Assembly (NCBI RefSeq): GCF_018853465.1
Contig: NZ_JABBOU010000039.1
Span: 1 to 15,481, forward strand
Length of the DNA stretch: 15,481 nt
Source of the DNA: Acidithiobacillus montserratensis
Lineage (GTDB): Bacteria; Pseudomonadota; Gammaproteobacteria; Acidithiobacillales; Acidithiobacillaceae
Direction of reading: 5' to 3'
Below are positions 7,337-13,655 of the stretch, in pieces. The notes beneath the pieces are model-generated. The model saw nothing but the letters and a program-made list of their open reading frames with translations. It was not told the DNA's origin and did not search any database. The translations under genes were made by a program, and so were the position numbers. Within the stretch, counting starts at the first letter, position 1, and each line of letters begins with the position of its first letter.

Positions 7337-8394
7337 CCGCGCAAAAAGTCGATGTACTCATTGTTGGTGCGGGACCGGCGGGAGCTGCTGCTGCCCGTGC
7401 TGCTGCTGCAAAAGGCTTGCAGGTACTCTGTGTGGACCGTCGGGCCCAGATCGGTGTGCCGGTGCAATGTGCAGAATTCGTGCCCATGCCATTGCTACGG
7501 ACGGTTCACGAGACCCAATCCCGCGTACAGGACGTGTCCGGTATGTTGACGGTACTGCCCTCGGGCTTGCAGCATCACAGTGTATTTCCGGGCATCATGA
7601 TTGATCGTGGGCGTTTTGATCATGGTCTGGCGGATCTGGCTCAGGCAGCCGGTGCCGTCGTGAAAACCCGGACATCTTTTGTCGATTGGGATGGTCAGTG
7701 CGCACGGATCAAGCTCGCCTCCGGGGAGCTTCAGGACATTGAGCCGCAGCTGCTGATTGCCGCCGATGGTCCCCATAGTCCGGTGGCGGAGTGTATCGGC
7801 CTGGCTCATCAACCGGTAGTCTATACTCGCCAATACACAGTATCCTTATGCTACGATTATGCCGATACCGATATTTTTCTTTCGGATGCTTTCCCAGGCG
7901 GTTATGGTTGGCTGTTTCCGCGCGGCCCGGTGGCCAACCTCGGTCTGGGTGCGGACAAACGCTTTGAAGATAATCTGAAAAAACCCTTGGAAGAACTTCA
8001 TCAACAGATGGTGGAGAGGGGTATTGTCGGTTCGGAGGTGCTGGGCAGAACCGGTGGCGCCATTCCCGTCGGTGGTTTGCGGTCCATGATTCATGGCCGT
8101 GTGCTGCTCTGCGGCGATGCGGCTGGATTGACGCACCCCATTACCGGGGCCGGTATTCCCGCTGCCGTCATCAGCGGTGATGCGGCAGGTGTCGCCGCTG
8201 CCGATTATCTGGGCGGTGACAGCGACGCCCTGGAAAGTTATGAAGAAGACATGCAGGATCAGTTTGGGCCGGCTCTGTGCCGGGCTGTGCAACGCAGAAC
8301 CTCTCTGGAAGCCGTGTGGCGCAAGCCCGCTGCCCAGGAAGATCAGGTCATGCGATCCGCCTGGATCGCATTTGATGAATATTTTGCCGCTTAA
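7333..8394 (+). CDS. lipT: LipT, geranylgeranyl-reductase-like FAD oxidoreductase of lipoate assembly
   Basis: A 353-residue flavoprotein of the geranylgeranyl reductase family. The FAD motif VGAGPAG is at residues 11-17, followed by VPVQCAEF (43-50, with the family cysteine at 46), GYGWLFPRG at 189-197, and CGDAAGLTHPITGAGI at 259-274. In sHdr clusters this gene lies between the ligase and the radical SAM genes and is called lipT. It is proposed to supply or accept electrons for lipoate maturation; its exact reaction has not been read from this sequence. It overlaps sLpl by ATGA and is followed by lipS1 after 24 bases. A membrane lipid reductase role is the alternative by family, but no membrane segment or isoprenoid gene is nearby. 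Confidence 0.87.
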   Translation: MTAQKVDVLIVGAGPAGAAAARAAAAKGLQVLCVDRRAQIGVPVQCAEFVPMPLLRTVHETQSRVQDVSGMLTVLPSGLQHHSVFPGIMIDRGRFDHGLADLAQAAGAVVKTRTSFVDWDGQCARIKLASGELQDIEPQLLIAADGPHSPVAECIGLAHQPVVYTRQYTVSLCYDYADTDIFLSDAFPGGYGWLFPRGPVANLGLGADKRFEDNLKKPLEELHQQMVERGIVGSEVLGRTGGAIPVGGLRSMIHGRVLLCGDAAGLTHPITGAGIPAAVISGDAAGVAAADYLGGDSDALESYEEDMQDQFGPALCRAVQRRTSLEAVWRKPAAQEDQVMRSAWIAFDEYFAA

Positions 8395-8405
8395 GGCGGA
8401 TTGAC

Positions 8406-8412
8406 AGGAGGA
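8406..8412 (+). promoter_or_regulatory. Ribosome binding site that fixes the lipS1 start
   Basis: AGGAGGA lies six bases before ATG 8419. It falls inside the extended frame that opens at TTG 8401, so the TTG cannot use it and the ATG is the likely start. Confidence 0.85.
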
Positions 8413-8418
8413 ACGTCC

Positions 8419-9555
8419 ATGAGTGCGGTAGTCGAAGAAAATGCTCAGACCCTAAATTTTTATCGCCCGGATTATTTCGTCAAAACACCGACGATGCGTT
8501 CCCCGGACTACGTGCAGTTGAGTACGGCCGCAGCCATTACCCTGGGATTGGTTCCCGGTGTGATGCACCGTACCTCCTGTACCAACTGTCTGAATTTGCT
8601 GATGACCTATCCGGAAGGCTGTCGCGCCAACTGCACCTATTGTGGACTGGCCCGGCATCGTGAAGAAAGCCGCGACTATGCCGACCGCAATTTCATTCGC
8701 GTGGACTGGCCGACCGTGCGCGTCGATGAAATGCTGGAACGTATTGCCCAGAACAGCGACAAAGGTGATTTTCAGCGGATGTGCATCAGCATGATCACCC
8801 ATCCCGACTCGGACAATGACACCATGACCATGCTCAAACGCTGGATGGAAGTTGCTCCTCATATTCCGGTATCCATTCTTTCCAATCCTACCACCATGGA
8901 AAAGCAGGATTTGATTAACCTCAAGGAAGCCGGTGCGGATATTTTCACGGTTGCCCTGGATGCGGTCACCCCGGAAATTTTTGAGCGGACCCGTGGTAAA
9001 ACTGTACAAAGTCCTCATTCCTGGGATAAGTACTGGCAGGCTATTGAATGGGCCGCAGAAATTTATGGTCCCGAAAAGTTCGGCGCGCATCTGATTTGTG
9101 GCATGGGCGAAACTGAACAGGAAATTCTCCAGGTTTGCCAGAAAATGAAAGACATGGGCGGTCACAACCACATGTTTGCCTTCTTCCCCGAAAAAGGCTC
9201 CATGATGGAAGACTGGGATCCGGTTCCCCAGGATCACTGGCGCCGTGTCCAGTTGGGTCGTTTCCTCATTGATTACGCGGGCGGCCGTTATGAAGACATG
9301 CAATTTGACGAATATGGCCGGGTCCTGAATTTCGGTTATCCGGAAGCCGAACTGGAAGACATTATCAACTCTGGCAAACCTTTCCAGACATCGGGTTGCC
9401 CCGGTAAGGATGACGAAGAGGTCAGCGCCTGCAACCGTCCCTATGGTGACTCTTCCCCCTCGGACATTCGTTCCTTCCCCTTCGCTCTGAACAAGCAGGA
9501 CGTGGAAATCGTCCGCCGCCAGATGAAGCTGCAGGATCTGCAGTTCCCGGGTTAA
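8419..9555 (+). CDS. lipS1: Radical SAM lipoate-assembly protein, COG2516-like (probable LipS1)
   Basis: A 378-residue radical SAM protein related to biotin synthase. The SAM-cluster motif CX3CX2C is Cys68/72/75 (CRANCTYC), followed by GLARH. A second pair, Cys54 and Cys57 (TSCTNCLNLL), lies just before it, and Cys327 and Cys338 are near the C-terminus with RPYGDSSPSD after them. These four are candidates for an auxiliary iron-sulfur cluster acting as sulfur donor, by analogy with LipA; that is inference. The biotin-synthase-related family COG2516 includes archaeal LipS1, and genes of this type sit with slpl and lipT in sulfur oxidisers. No biotin genes are present to support biotin synthesis instead. 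It is the last gene before a strong terminator. Confidence 0.83.
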   Translation: MSAVVEENAQTLNFYRPDYFVKTPTMRSPDYVQLSTAAAITLGLVPGVMHRTSCTNCLNLLMTYPEGCRANCTYCGLARHREESRDYADRNFIRVDWPTVRVDEMLERIAQNSDKGDFQRMCISMITHPDSDNDTMTMLKRWMEVAPHIPVSILSNPTTMEKQDLINLKEAGADIFTVALDAVTPEIFERTRGKTVQSPHSWDKYWQAIEWAAEIYGPEKFGAHLICGMGETEQEILQVCQKMKDMGGHNHMFAFFPEKGSMMEDWDPVPQDHWRRVQLGRFLIDYAGGRYEDMQFDEYGRVLNFGYPEAELEDIINSGKPFQTSGCPGKDDEEVSACNRPYGDSSPSDIRSFPFALNKQDVEIVRRQMKLQDLQFPG

Positions 9556-9570
9556 GGACTCCGCAGCCCA

Positions 9571-9588
9571 TATCATCAACAGATGATA
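9571..9588. repeat. Short inverted repeat after lipS1
   Basis: TATCATC (9571-9577) and GATGATA (9582-9588) form a perfect 7-bp inverted repeat with loop AACA. It is AT-rich, lies between the lipS1 stop and the terminator, and has no T run of its own. It may be a weak mRNA hairpin or a protein site. Confidence 0.4.
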
Positions 9589-9606
9589 AGCTGAATGAAT
9601 GAATAT

Positions 9607-9627
9607 AAGGGGCTTCGGCCCCTTTTT
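9607..9627 (+). terminator. Intrinsic terminator of the lipoate-assembly operon
   Basis: AAGGGGC (9607-9613) pairs with GCCCCTT (9618-9624) around the very stable C(UUCG)G tetraloop and runs into a T stretch ending at 9627. It separates the sHdr/lipoate locus from the FadL-type gene. Confidence 0.92.
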
Positions 9628-9725
9628 AATGGGCAGCGTCGAAAATTCAGAAGTATTTATTGTTGCTAATATACCGATATTTTAAGCGCTAATCATTGGA
9701 TTAAAAAATTGATAGATCAATCGTC

Positions 9726-9754
9726 TTGCAACGCTGTTCCCGATACGACACAAT
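9726..9754 (+). promoter_or_regulatory. Possible sigma-70-like promoter of the FadL-type gene
   Basis: TTGCAA (9726-9731) and CACAAT (9749-9754) are 17 bases apart and lie about 40 bases before the start codon. The -10 match is only fair (4 of 6). An independent promoter is expected because terminators stand on both sides of the gene, but this exact assignment is weak. Confidence 0.25.
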
Positions 9755-9776
9755 CATCGTGTCAATAGCGACACAA
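9746..9776. promoter_or_regulatory. Repeated CGACACAA boxes upstream of the FadL-type gene
   Basis: CGACACAA occurs at 9746-9753 and again at 9769-9776, 23 bases start to start (about two helical turns). The inverse core GTGTC lies between them at 9759-9763 and forms a GACAC-N7-GTGTC inverted repeat with the first box. The position, 20-50 bases before the start codon, fits an operator. No regulator is identified. Confidence 0.4.
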
Positions 9777-9795
9777 CTGTGGGCGGAGGATACAG

Positions 9796-11109
9796 ATGAA
9801 AAAATCACGTATTTTAGGGTTAGCCGTAGGCGCGGCTCTGGCAATGGGTATTTCCAGCAGCGCATTTGCAACAAATGGGTATCAGTTGATTGGTATCGGG
9901 CAGTATGCCATGGGTATGGGTGGTGCTGTGGTGGCAGCGCCTGGTGATCCGATGGCGGCTATGAGTAACCCTGCAGGTCTATCCTGGATAGCACCTCAAG
10001 TAGCATTTTCCGCAGAAGTTTTTAACCCGACTCGCTCGACAAACTTTGGTTTTGGAAATGTTGGTAGCCATACGAACATTTATGCTGTGCCCTCTTTGGG
10101 GTGGGTGGCTCCGGTAGGCCATGATTTGGTTTTTGGTGGTGGCATGTATGGCACTTCGGGGCTGGGTACTAATTATATTCAGTCTATACCTGCACCTTTT
10201 AACCAAGTGTTAGGTGATTCCGTATTGGCTACTAGCAACATTCAGTTATTTCAGATGTCTCCCGCTATCTCATGGAAAGTCAATAACCACATGAGTCTGG
10301 GTGCAGCATTGAATATTGGTTATGAATCAGCATCGTTCCAAGAGGTTTTTGGTGGCCCCCAAGGCCAATCTGGTTTCAACCTTTCTAGCCCAAGCTCTGC
10401 TTATGGCATTGGCTTGACTTTGGGTATGATTTATAAGGTAAATCCAATGGTTACTTTGGGACTATCCTATAAGACCCCGCAAATATATACCCCGCTTAAT
10501 TGGCAGGCTACGGGTCAGTTTGTGCCTACAAGCTTTAACCCGAAGACAGGAAAAGTTGCAGGAGTCTCAGGAAACCCCGGAGAATACAGCGCGCATTTGA
10601 ATTACCCGCAGCAGGTTGCTTTTGGTATGGCTATTAAGCCGACCAATAGATGGTTGGTCAGTGTTGAAGGCCAGTGGATCAATTGGAACGATACTCTCGG
10701 TTCATTCAATATCTATGGTCCTTGGAATGGTACTAACGTTGTCAGTCTTCCTACCAAATGGAAAAATGAATGGGTATTTAATTTTGGAACTCAATATGAT
10801 TTGACCAATTGGTTGCAGGTTCGTGCTGGTTATTGTTACGGAACCAATCCTATAGGCCAAGGTGCCGATACTACGGCAAATCTGTTGTTCCCCGCTCTGA
10901 TTCAGAATTCTATCACTGTAGGCGCAACTCAGAAGTTAGGGAAAGGTTGGAAGTTAACAGAAGCTTATATGCATGGGTTTAGCAATACCAATAATGGCAC
11001 ACCACTGCTGCCAGGATTGGAGCCCTATGTTCAGGCGGGCTATGTCCAAAATACAAGTGCTAAGCTTACGGAAAACTCCTTCGGCTTACAGTTGGGCTAC
11101 GACTTCTAA
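9796..11109 (+). CDS. FadL/TodX-family outer membrane channel
   Basis: A 437-residue outer membrane protein of the OMPP1/FadL/TodX family, which lets hydrophobic molecules such as long-chain fatty acids or aromatics through the outer membrane. Residues 1-25 form a Sec signal peptide (MKKSR, hydrophobic core, SSAFA cleavage site), leaving TNGYQLIGIG at the mature N-terminus. The family signature AMGGA-like block plus GDPMAAMSNPAGLSW follows at about 38-60. The rest alternates hydrophobic and polar residues like a beta-barrel, and the chain ends in LGYDF with a terminal Phe, the usual assembly signal. GGCGGAGG lies before the ATG. By eye the gene is more AT-rich than its neighbours. Next to sulfur genes a role in uptake of elemental sulfur is tempting but unproven. 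Confidence 0.9.
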   Translation: MKKSRILGLAVGAALAMGISSSAFATNGYQLIGIGQYAMGMGGAVVAAPGDPMAAMSNPAGLSWIAPQVAFSAEVFNPTRSTNFGFGNVGSHTNIYAVPSLGWVAPVGHDLVFGGGMYGTSGLGTNYIQSIPAPFNQVLGDSVLATSNIQLFQMSPAISWKVNNHMSLGAALNIGYESASFQEVFGGPQGQSGFNLSSPSSAYGIGLTLGMIYKVNPMVTLGLSYKTPQIYTPLNWQATGQFVPTSFNPKTGKVAGVSGNPGEYSAHLNYPQQVAFGMAIKPTNRWLVSVEGQWINWNDTLGSFNIYGPWNGTNVVSLPTKWKNEWVFNFGTQYDLTNWLQVRAGYCYGTNPIGQGADTTANLLFPALIQNSITVGATQKLGKGWKLTEAYMHGFSNTNNGTPLLPGLEPYVQAGYVQNTSAKLTENSFGLQLGYDF

Positions 11110-11132
11110 GAACACCCCTCCTCAGGGTCACT

Positions 11133-11167
11133 GGGAGACGGGCAACCGTCTCCCTTTTTATTTTTTT
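11133..11167 (+). terminator. Intrinsic terminator after the FadL-type gene
   Basis: GGGAGACGG (11133-11141) pairs perfectly with CCGTCTCCC (11146-11154) around a GCAA (GNRA) tetraloop, followed by TTTTTATTTTTTT to 11167. The gene is thus a single-gene transcription unit. Confidence 0.92.
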
Positions 11168-11286
11168 GCGTTACCTGATGAGCTATCGGAATTTATGCTG
11201 CTGTGTATTCGTCAAAACGCACGCCTACCTTGCGCCCCGCAGGGCTTTGCGCGAAACTGGCTTAAATCTCAACTGCAAGGAATCTT

Positions 11287-11691
11287 ATGAAGTCCATACC
11301 GATTACCGATGTCAGCAGTCTCAAAAACGAACTGAACAAATACAAGATGGGGAAAAAGCTGGAAATTCCCCGTTTTAATCAATTGGCCAGAATGGCCTAT
11401 ATGGGGCGGCTGGTTATGACTCCGCTGGATCCGGAGGATCCGGCCTGCAAGTCTTTCCTGGTCCATGTTCAGGAGCCTTTGGGTCTGGCCGCGCATTTTA
11501 TCGAACTGGATGAGGATTTGCAGGATACCATCCTCATTCTCGATAGTGAGCAGGCCATGGCCATGGCAGGTATCATGCAGGCGGGCGTGGAAGAACGGGT
11601 GCGTTGGCACGAAGCCCTCAACGAGCGGGATTTTTATTTCTCGTCTTTTTACCGGCCCAAGGACAAGGAAAGCCGGGAAGAGAGCGCCTGA
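11287..11691 (+). CDS. Unrecognised 134-residue cytosolic protein
   Basis: I do not recognise this family. The protein has no signal peptide, no membrane segment and one cysteine (54). Its N-terminal 40 residues are basic (KYKMGKKLEIPRF), while the middle is acidic and strand-rich, with FIELDEDLQDTILILDSEQAMAMAG at about 75-99. The C-terminal tail is charged (KDKESREES). ATG 11287 has CAAGGAA just upstream. Base composition and codon use look like the neighbouring genes, so it is probably real rather than chance. It stands first in a same-strand group with a divergent lipoate ligase-like gene 49 bases later, which hints at a shared process, though the spacing also allows separate expression. 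Confidence 0.7.
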   Translation: MKSIPITDVSSLKNELNKYKMGKKLEIPRFNQLARMAYMGRLVMTPLDPEDPACKSFLVHVQEPLGLAAHFIELDEDLQDTILILDSEQAMAMAGIMQAGVEERVRWHEALNERDFYFSSFYRPKDKESREESA

Positions 11692-11740
11692 GATGATGTT
11701 GTGCAGTGTCGCTCTTGTGCCGCCAGGGCAATACTGAAAA

Positions 11741-12748
11741 GTGCAGTTACGCGTTATTTCCCTGGGGGTGTTGCCCCCGGAGTTGCTGCACAAAACCTAT
11801 ATGGGCCTGGCAGAAGCCCAGGGTGATGATGATCCGCCAGTGCTGCTGCTGGCCCAGTCTGAGCCCCATCTGAGTCTGGGGGCGGCCCAATACGCCAGTG
11901 CCGAGCTGGATCACTTGGCCTGCACGAACCTGGGCATACCCGTATTGCAAAGAGCGCTGGGCGGTGGTCTGGTCTGGGTAGATAGTGGTCAGCTCAACTA
12001 TTTTTTTATTTTCCCGATGGCCCTGGGCATACGTCGCGCCCCCGAACTGTTTGCACGCATGGCCCCCTGGATAGTAGCCTTGCACGACCGCTTCGGACTG
12101 CAGATTGAAGCTCGTGATGGTCATGATTTTTGGTGCGCGAGCCAAAAAATCGGCGGGACGGGGGCGGCGACCATTGGCCGAAGCCTGGTCATGGGGGGGA
12201 GTTTGATGCTTCATGTGGACTGGAAACCGTTTGTAAATTGTGTGGCCGCACCCTCGACAGGTTTTCGCGCATGGCTGACCGAAGCCCTGCAGGATAGCCT
12301 GTGGACCTGGTCCCGTCTGCTACTCCAGGTTCCATCTGTAGAGGATATCTGCAGTGCTTTTCCGGAGGTGCTGGAATCAGGTGATATTCAGGTGATCCGT
12401 GACGCAACCTTGAATCCGGCAGAGCAGCAGGCCGTGGCGGCTGCAGAATTAGAGGAGCCGGAATGGGAGATGCCAGCAAGCAGGCGGGTTCCCGCTGGCA
12501 TCAAAATCAAGGCCGGGGCGTTTTTGACGGAAAGACGTTGGCCGGATGGGTCCTGGTTGCGCATCTGGACAGAAAATGGTGGCTTCCGGAAGGTGGCGGC
12601 CTCTGTCTGGTCAGAAAATCAGTGCAGAGTATTCACTGGTTTACGAGCAGGGTCTCAGGAAATTACCCGCGCCTTGCAGGATCTGGCGGGCGAAGCATGT
12701 GCACATTGGTATGTGCGTTTTGCTGAAACTGCTGTCTGGAAAGACTGA
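11741..12748 (+). CDS. Divergent lipoate-protein ligase-fold protein (second LplA-like)
   Basis: A 335-residue member of the biotin/lipoate ligase (BPL/LplA/LipB) superfamily. The catalytic-domain landmarks are QRALGGGLVWVDSGQLNYFF near 70-89 and GHDFWCASQKIGGTG at 127-141, with MLHVD at 156-160. Lys136 aligns with the catalytic lysine (Lys144) of the sLpl at 6266-7336. The first Arg of the RRxTGGG loop is Gln here and the Thr is Leu, but DxGxLN is better kept than in sLpl. The segment after about 250 (IKIKAGAFLTERRW) looks like an LplB-type accessory domain. GTG 11741 is the longest credible start, with a poor ribosome binding site; ATG 11801 would cut into the fold. It may be a ligase, octanoyl transferase or lipoyl relay enzyme; substrate unknown. 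Confidence 0.75.
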   Translation: MQLRVISLGVLPPELLHKTYMGLAEAQGDDDPPVLLLAQSEPHLSLGAAQYASAELDHLACTNLGIPVLQRALGGGLVWVDSGQLNYFFIFPMALGIRRAPELFARMAPWIVALHDRFGLQIEARDGHDFWCASQKIGGTGAATIGRSLVMGGSLMLHVDWKPFVNCVAAPSTGFRAWLTEALQDSLWTWSRLLLQVPSVEDICSAFPEVLESGDIQVIRDATLNPAEQQAVAAAELEEPEWEMPASRRVPAGIKIKAGAFLTERRWPDGSWLRIWTENGGFRKVAASVWSENQCRVFTGLRAGSQEITRALQDLAGEACAHWYVRFAETAVWKD

Positions 12749-12773
12749 AATCCACGATCACAGGAGATGCATC

Positions 12774-13151
12774 ATGCCCAGTATTGAAGAACGGATGCGC
12801 AAGCGTTTCATTTTGATGAATAGTGACGCTGTCTTGCGGCAAGCGGTGGCAGAGGCTATTCCGGAAAAATGGGAAATGACTGAAGCGACTGATCTGGAAG
12901 CTTTTGAGGAATGGCAGGAAATCCTCCTGCATCGCTTTATGTTGCTGAATCTGGAAGATCCGCAGATCAGCGATCCGGTGGAAATGATCGATCAGATTCG
13001 TCGTGAATACCAGTTGAATATTCCGATTCTTTGCGTAGGAGGAAGTCGGGAGATGCGCGATAAAGCCCGTTCCGCCCGGGCAGACCGGTTTTTTGATCGG
13101 GAAGAGGGTTTGCAAAGACTGCCGGAGTTTTTTCAGCAGTTTGCTTGGTGA
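12774..13151 (+). CDS. Small degenerate receiver-like protein
   Basis: A 125-residue protein that follows the alternating strand-helix plan of a CheY-like receiver. RFILMNSDAVLRQAVAEAI (11-29) resembles strand 1/helix 1, WEMTEATDLEAFEEW (33-47) strand 2/helix 2, HRFMLLNLEDPQ (53-64) strand 3, and NIPILCVGGSREMRDKARSARADRFFDRE (82-110) strands 4-5. The phosphoacceptor Asp would fall at Asn59, the acidic pair is reduced to Asn16-Ser17-Asp18, and the usual Lys before helix 5 is absent. If the fold is right it cannot be phosphorylated normally, and may be a protein-binding pseudo-receiver. The frame is open upstream to 12546, but CAGGAGA before ATG 12774 and the end of the previous gene at 12748 fix this start. 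Confidence 0.7.
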   Translation: MPSIEERMRKRFILMNSDAVLRQAVAEAIPEKWEMTEATDLEAFEEWQEILLHRFMLLNLEDPQISDPVEMIDQIRREYQLNIPILCVGGSREMRDKARSARADRFFDREEGLQRLPEFFQQFAW

Positions 13152-13154
13152 AAA

Positions 13155-13183
13155 GCGCCGCTACTGGACTGACTGGGCGGCGC
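13155..13183 (-). terminator. Probable terminator of the minus-strand gene
   Basis: GCGCCGC (13155-13161) and GCGGCGC (13177-13183) are a perfect 7-bp inverted repeat with a 15-base loop. Read on the minus strand, it follows the stop of the 13210-13530 gene by 26 bases and is followed by TTTTC. On the plus strand there is no T run, so it mainly serves the minus strand. Confidence 0.55.
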
Positions 13184-13209
13184 TGGATATTGCAGTGACG
13201 CTGGACGAT

Positions 13210-13530
13210 TCAGCCGACCTTGGCGTGGGCTTCGGTATCGAGCAACAGATCGTGACTTTCGCTCTGGCCATCAGCACTGACGGTCAGGGTGGCGATACGG
13301 ATGCCGGCATCCTTGAAGGTGACTTCATAAGAAAAAATGCCCGGCAGTTCCAGAGTGCTTTCTTTCAGGGTCTTGCCTTCGCAGGTGACGCTGATCTTGG
13401 CGCTGCCCTGACCTTCGAGCATGGCCTGAATCCGGAAAGGATGGCCGACGACGCGGCGATAAACCTGAGGGTCGCGGTTGGCGTTATATTGCAGGTTGTT
13501 CAGTTTGACCATCTTGACGAGTTTGCTCAT
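13210..13530 (-). CDS. Small beta-rich protein of unknown function
   Basis: A 106-residue protein on the minus strand. After an N-terminal MSKLVKMVKLNNLQYN segment without signal peptide, residues 28-100 alternate short strands (HPFRIQAMLEG, SAKISVTCEG, SYEVTFKDAG, IATLTVSADG, HDLLLDTEAH), as expected for an Ig-like beta-sandwich. The single cysteine is in SVTCEGK. I do not recognise the family; the fold call is from the strand pattern only. SoxZ was considered because it is a small Ig-like sulfur protein, but its conserved patterns are not visible. The minus-strand ATG is preceded by AAGGGGC, with TATAAT 33 bases upstream. It is convergent with the receiver-like gene and divergent from the cbbQ group, so it is its own unit. 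Confidence 0.72.
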   Translation of the reverse strand: MSKLVKMVKLNNLQYNANRDPQVYRRVVGHPFRIQAMLEGQGSAKISVTCEGKTLKESTLELPGIFSYEVTFKDAGIRIATLTVSADGQSESHDLLLDTEAHAKVG

Positions 13531-13562
13531 GGTTGCCCCTTATTAATCACACTATAAAATGA

Positions 13563-13568
13563 ATTATA
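13563..13568 (-). promoter_or_regulatory. -10 element for the minus-strand gene
   Basis: The minus strand reads a perfect TATAAT here, 33 bases before the start codon of the 13210-13530 gene. No good TTGACA-like -35 lies 16-18 bases upstream (AAAGAG region), so the promoter may need an activator. The plus-strand gene at 13656 must have its own promoter in the same AT-rich 125-base gap, but no convincing pair was found. Confidence 0.4.
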
Positions 13569-13655
13569 CACGCATTTAGCTAAAACTCTTTTATCCTAGA
13601 CGAAAATCTCCCGGAGTGGTAGCGGGTTTCACCGAAAAACCGATCAGGAGTGATG

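Noticed and set aside
8401..8418. TTG start for the LipS1-like protein
   Set aside because: The AGGAGGA ribosome site would fall inside the coding sequence; ATG 8419 is correctly spaced.
8419..9555. Biotin synthase
   Set aside because: The CX3CX2C site is shared across radical SAM enzymes, no biotin gene is near, and the neighbours are lipoate assembly genes.
8452..9579. 375-codon open frame on the minus strand
   Set aside because: It is antisense to the radical SAM gene with intact cluster motif and ribosome site. The translated protein has no family features.
9640..9720. AT-rich palindromes such as TTGATAGATCAA (9709-9720)
   Set aside because: They are short and expected by chance in AT-rich DNA, with no repeat elsewhere in the window.
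11764..11778. GGGGG-TGTTG-CCCCC hairpin at the start of the ligase-like gene
   Set aside because: It is only 5 bp in the core and inside coding sequence. It may slow translation, but nothing further supports a regulatory role.
12546..12773. Upstream extension of the receiver-like protein
   Set aside because: It runs through the coding end of the ligase-like gene, and a good ribosome site precedes ATG 12774.
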